Source: Acidimicrobiales bacterium
Lineage (GTDB): Bacteria > Actinomycetota > Acidimicrobiia > Acidimicrobiales > RAAP-2
Assembly (NCBI GenBank): GCA_017883105.1
Contig: JADGOF010000095.1
Coordinates: 1-7,701, forward strand
Direction of reading: 5' to 3'
DNA: 7,701 nucleotides
A model generated the notes under the pieces. That model had not been told where the DNA came from. It saw only the letters and a program-made list of their open reading frames with translations, and made no database searches. The position numbers and the translations under genes are program-made. Shown one piece after another: positions 6,210 to 7,701 of this stretch (within the stretch, counting starts at the first letter, position 1; each line of letters begins with the position of its first letter).

Positions 6210-6419
6210 GTGAAGAAGGGACGCCATCGCCGCTTCGAAGAGGCGCGAAGTCTGAAGCGGTCGGTCGCGACTGCGAGTAGGCGCTGCCCCGAGTGCGGGG
6301 CTGAGCCTGATGACAAGCACGCGTCGTGGTGTCTGGCCACCGAGGACGACTACGACGAGATCCTGGGTACCTCCCCGCGGGACCCGTCGTCGGTCGAGGA
6401 CGACCCACTGGCCGAGTAG
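6210..6419 (+). CDS. Small CCHC zinc-knuckle-like protein, 69 residues
   Basis: A 69-residue protein in two parts. The first 26 residues are strongly basic (KKGRHRRFEEARSLKRS), suggesting nucleic-acid or ribosome contact. A Cys/His motif follows, reading CPEC, seven residues, H, three residues, C, a C-x2-C-x7-H-x3-C pattern able to bind one zinc. The tail is very acidic (EDDYDEIL and SSVEDDPLAE). There is no membrane segment. I choose GTG 6210 because AAGGAG lies eight bases upstream; an earlier in-frame GTG at 6189 lies before that ribosome site and within a stem arm. I do not recognise the family. It is divergent from the 78-residue gene and convergent with the Cys-rich protein. The zinc role is a motif-level inference; the gene itself is supported by the ribosome site and the sharply patterned charge. 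Confidence 0.68.
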   Translation: MKKGRHRRFEEARSLKRSVATASRRCPECGAEPDDKHASWCLATEDDYDEILGTSPRDPSSVEDDPLAE

Positions 6420-6421
6420 TC

Positions 6422-6437
6422 CGGGCGCTCCCGCCCG
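6422..6437. terminator. Hairpin between two convergent genes
   Basis: CGGGCG, loop CTCC, CGCCCG is a perfect six-base-pair stem in the 39-bp gap between the zinc-knuckle stop and the Cys-rich protein stop. Its position suits a bidirectional terminator, but no T-tract follows on either strand. Confidence 0.5.
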
Positions 6438-6458
6438 CATCGCACTCCGGTCCGTCGC

Positions 6459-7208
6459 TCAGCGGCGGATGGTCGGATGGGGCAACAAGGTGACCGGGGG
6501 GCGAGGGCCGGTTCGCTCGTCCAGATAGGCGGCCAGCAACTTGTAGACCGATTTGCCGGCCATCGTCTCGAGCTCGGTACGCATGGTTACGTACACCGGA
6601 TCGTGACCAACGAAGGCAGCCGGGTCCTCGGTGCACCACCAGTGGAATTCTTCTCCGCCTTCACCCCAGTGACGTCGCTCCCACTGCCGCACCACCGAGG
6701 TGACCCTTCCGTCTGGTGCCGTTTCATCTTCCCGACGTAGCGGGAGCTGCCAGCACACTTCGGGCTTGAGGTCGACGTGGCTGCGTTTCTGGGCCTCGGC
6801 CGCCTTGTGCAGGGCGCAACCGGCTCCGGCCGGGAATCCGGGACGATTGAGGAAGATGCAGGCGTCATCGACCAGCCGGGTGCCGAGGTCGCCGTCGGCC
6901 AACTTCTTGACCACGCCCTTTTGGCCTCGCTTGTGGAACTGCCAGAGGTCCGGGGTCAGGTCCTGTGCCGCCCGTTCGACCCGACGGGCGTCCTTCTTGT
7001 CGGTGAAGTGGGCGCCATAGGAGCAACAGCCCTGGACCAGCTCGGGCGCCGGCCCGGTGAGCACTCCCTGGCAGCCGTTGCCGAAGATGCACGTCCACCC
7101 GCTGGCCAGGAACGTCACGTCGAAGAGCCAGGTGCGATCTTCCTTGGGGTCGTGGAAGCTGACCCATTCATGGGCTTCGGCCGGCGCGTGCTTGTCGGTG
7201 GCTGCCAC
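6459..7208 (-). CDS. Cysteine-rich protein of unknown function, possible metal or Fe-S binder
   Basis: A 249-residue soluble protein with eight cysteines grouped in conserved-looking settings: C40 and C46 (GWTCIFGNGCQG), the pair C61-C62 (QGCCSYGAHF), C117 (DDACIFLN), C131 (GAGCALH), C152 (PEVCWQLPLRR) and C192 (WWCTEDP). Nearby histidines could add ligands. The CC...C...C...C spacing recalls YkgJ/DUF3109-type cysteine-cluster proteins thought to bind metal or an Fe-S cluster; I hold this as resemblance, not assignment. The C-terminus (KSVYKLLAAYLDER) is helical. The start is GTG 7206-7208: the frame stays open upstream, but that part overlaps the nfuA gene antisense. The 18-bp divergent spacing from nfuA suggests a shared control region and makes an Fe-S link attractive. 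No signal peptide is present. Confidence 0.8.
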   Translation of the reverse strand: MAATDKHAPAEAHEWVSFHDPKEDRTWLFDVTFLASGWTCIFGNGCQGVLTGPAPELVQGCCSYGAHFTDKKDARRVERAAQDLTPDLWQFHKRGQKGVVKKLADGDLGTRLVDDACIFLNRPGFPAGAGCALHKAAEAQKRSHVDLKPEVCWQLPLRREDETAPDGRVTSVVRQWERRHWGEGGEEFHWWCTEDPAAFVGHDPVYVTMRTELETMAGKSVYKLLAAYLDERTGPRPPVTLLPHPTIRR

Positions 7209-7219
7209 GCCCTTATGAT
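7192..7219 (+). promoter_or_regulatory. Probable leaderless promoter of nfuA
   Basis: TTGTCG (7192-7197), a 16-base spacer and TATGAT (7214-7219) form the best -35/-10 pair in the window. The -10 ends seven bases before ATG 7227, so the transcript should begin at the start codon. The -35 lies inside the first codons of the divergent Cys-rich gene. On the minus strand CATCAT (7220-7215) overlaps the -10 and sits six bases before the other start, so the two promoters may be mutually exclusive. Confidence 0.6.
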
Positions 7220-7226
7220 GACAGGC

Positions 7227-7701
7227 ATGAGCGAAGCCCGTGAGGACGTCCGTCCCGTATTGACGATCACCGTTGACGCGCGGGCCACGGTGCTCGAGGT
7301 GTTGTCCAACGAGTCCGGGTCGGACAGCCTTGCCCTCTGGCTCGAGATCAACGGTGAGACCAATGGTGCGTACGCCTACGACATGTACTTCCAGGCGTTG
7401 TCCGACGCCACCGCCGGAGATGTGGTGCAGCACGACGACGCCCTTCCGGTGGTCGTGCCCGAGGCGAGTGTGGTGCGGCTGCAGGGCGCCACGCTCGACT
7501 TCGTCACCGACGCCTCCGGCGAAGGAGGCCTGGTGATCGTGAATCCGAACACCCCGCCCGCGCCGACCTTGAAGGGTCTGGCCGCCTCGCCCGAGGTGGA
7601 CTTGTCCGATCCGTTGGCCCAACGGGTGGTGTCCGTACTCGAGGAGCAGGTGAACCCCAGCATCGCCTCCCATGGCGGTCGTGCCGATCTGGTTGCCGTC
7701 G
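7227..7701 (+). CDS. nfuA: NfuA-type Fe-S cluster carrier, C-terminus cut by window edge
   Basis: NfuA proteins carry assembled 4Fe-4S clusters to apo-enzymes in the cytoplasm. The 158 visible codons show two parts. An A-type (HesB/IscA-like) domain at about 11-110 includes LTITVDARATVLEVL and GATLDFVTDASGEGGLVIVNP. A short linker leads into a NifU C-terminal domain that starts near 129 with VVSVLEEQVNPSIASHGGRA. The CxxC pair that binds the cluster should lie just past the right edge. The N-terminal domain has no cysteine, so it is the degenerate A-type domain known from E. coli NfuA and serves recognition, not cluster binding. The ATG at 7227 has no ribosome site but is placed for leaderless expression by the -10 at 7214. 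The identification rests on domain order and is firm except for the unseen Cys motif. Confidence 0.88.
   Translation, partial: MSEAREDVRPVLTITVDARATVLEVLSNESGSDSLALWLEINGETNGAYAYDMYFQALSDATAGDVVQHDDALPVVVPEASVVRLQGATLDFVTDASGEGGLVIVNPNTPPAPTLKGLAASPEVDLSDPLAQRVVSVLEEQVNPSIASHGGRADLVAV

Noticed and set aside
7209..7673. Upstream extension of the Cys-rich protein on the minus strand
   Set aside because: It would run antisense through nfuA, whose domain sequence is clear on plus. Cys-rich homology-like sequence starts after GTG 7208.
1..7701. Mobile element, CRISPR array, tRNA or rRNA
   Set aside because: No transposase or integrase sequence, terminal inverted repeats, regular spaced repeats or tRNA/rRNA signatures were recognised on either strand.

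Overview
The window reads as ordinary chromosomal DNA from a high-GC Gram-positive bacterium. The base composition is strongly GC-rich, and several genes start with GTG or lack a Shine-Dalgarno site. The DUF3151 gene is characteristic of Actinobacteria, and the LytR-CpsA-Psr (LCP) protein fits a Gram-positive wall. My inference is an actinobacterium, possibly of the Acidimicrobiia type; no marker here fixes the genus.

Layout. The minus strand from 1 to 1127 holds most of an LCP cell-wall ligase whose C-terminus lies beyond the left edge. Upstream of it on the same strand, 1260-2606 is a complete carotenoid oxygenase with all four iron-binding histidines. A 96-bp divergent promoter region separates this from tyrS (2703-3989, plus). 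Next come a DUF3151 gene (4087-4560), a lipoprotein gene coupled to it by a TGATG overlap (4560-5153), and a flavin-reductase-like FMN protein (5209-5817). A 78-residue gene (5831-6067, minus) converges on the flavin reductase gene. It diverges from a 69-residue protein with a CCHC zinc-knuckle-like motif (6210-6419, plus). A 249-residue cysteine-rich protein of unknown role (6459-7208, minus) converges on the zinc-knuckle gene across a GC hairpin. That cysteine-rich gene is divergent, by only 18 bp, from an nfuA-type Fe-S carrier gene that runs off the right edge (7227-7701).

The genes do not form one pathway. They are housekeeping and metabolic neighbours: translation (tyrS), envelope (LCP, lipoprotein), apocarotenoid or stilbene metabolism (oxygenase), redox (flavin protein) and Fe-S assembly (NfuA). 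The best-supported functional linkages are the DUF3151-lipoprotein coupling and the tightly divergent Cys-rich/nfuA pair. No mobile element, CRISPR array, tRNA or rRNA was seen. I found no convincing new multi-gene system. The points most worth a second look are the probable leaderless promoters at 4074 and 7214, the structured leader before the zinc-knuckle gene, and the uncharacterised Cys-rich protein next to nfuA.
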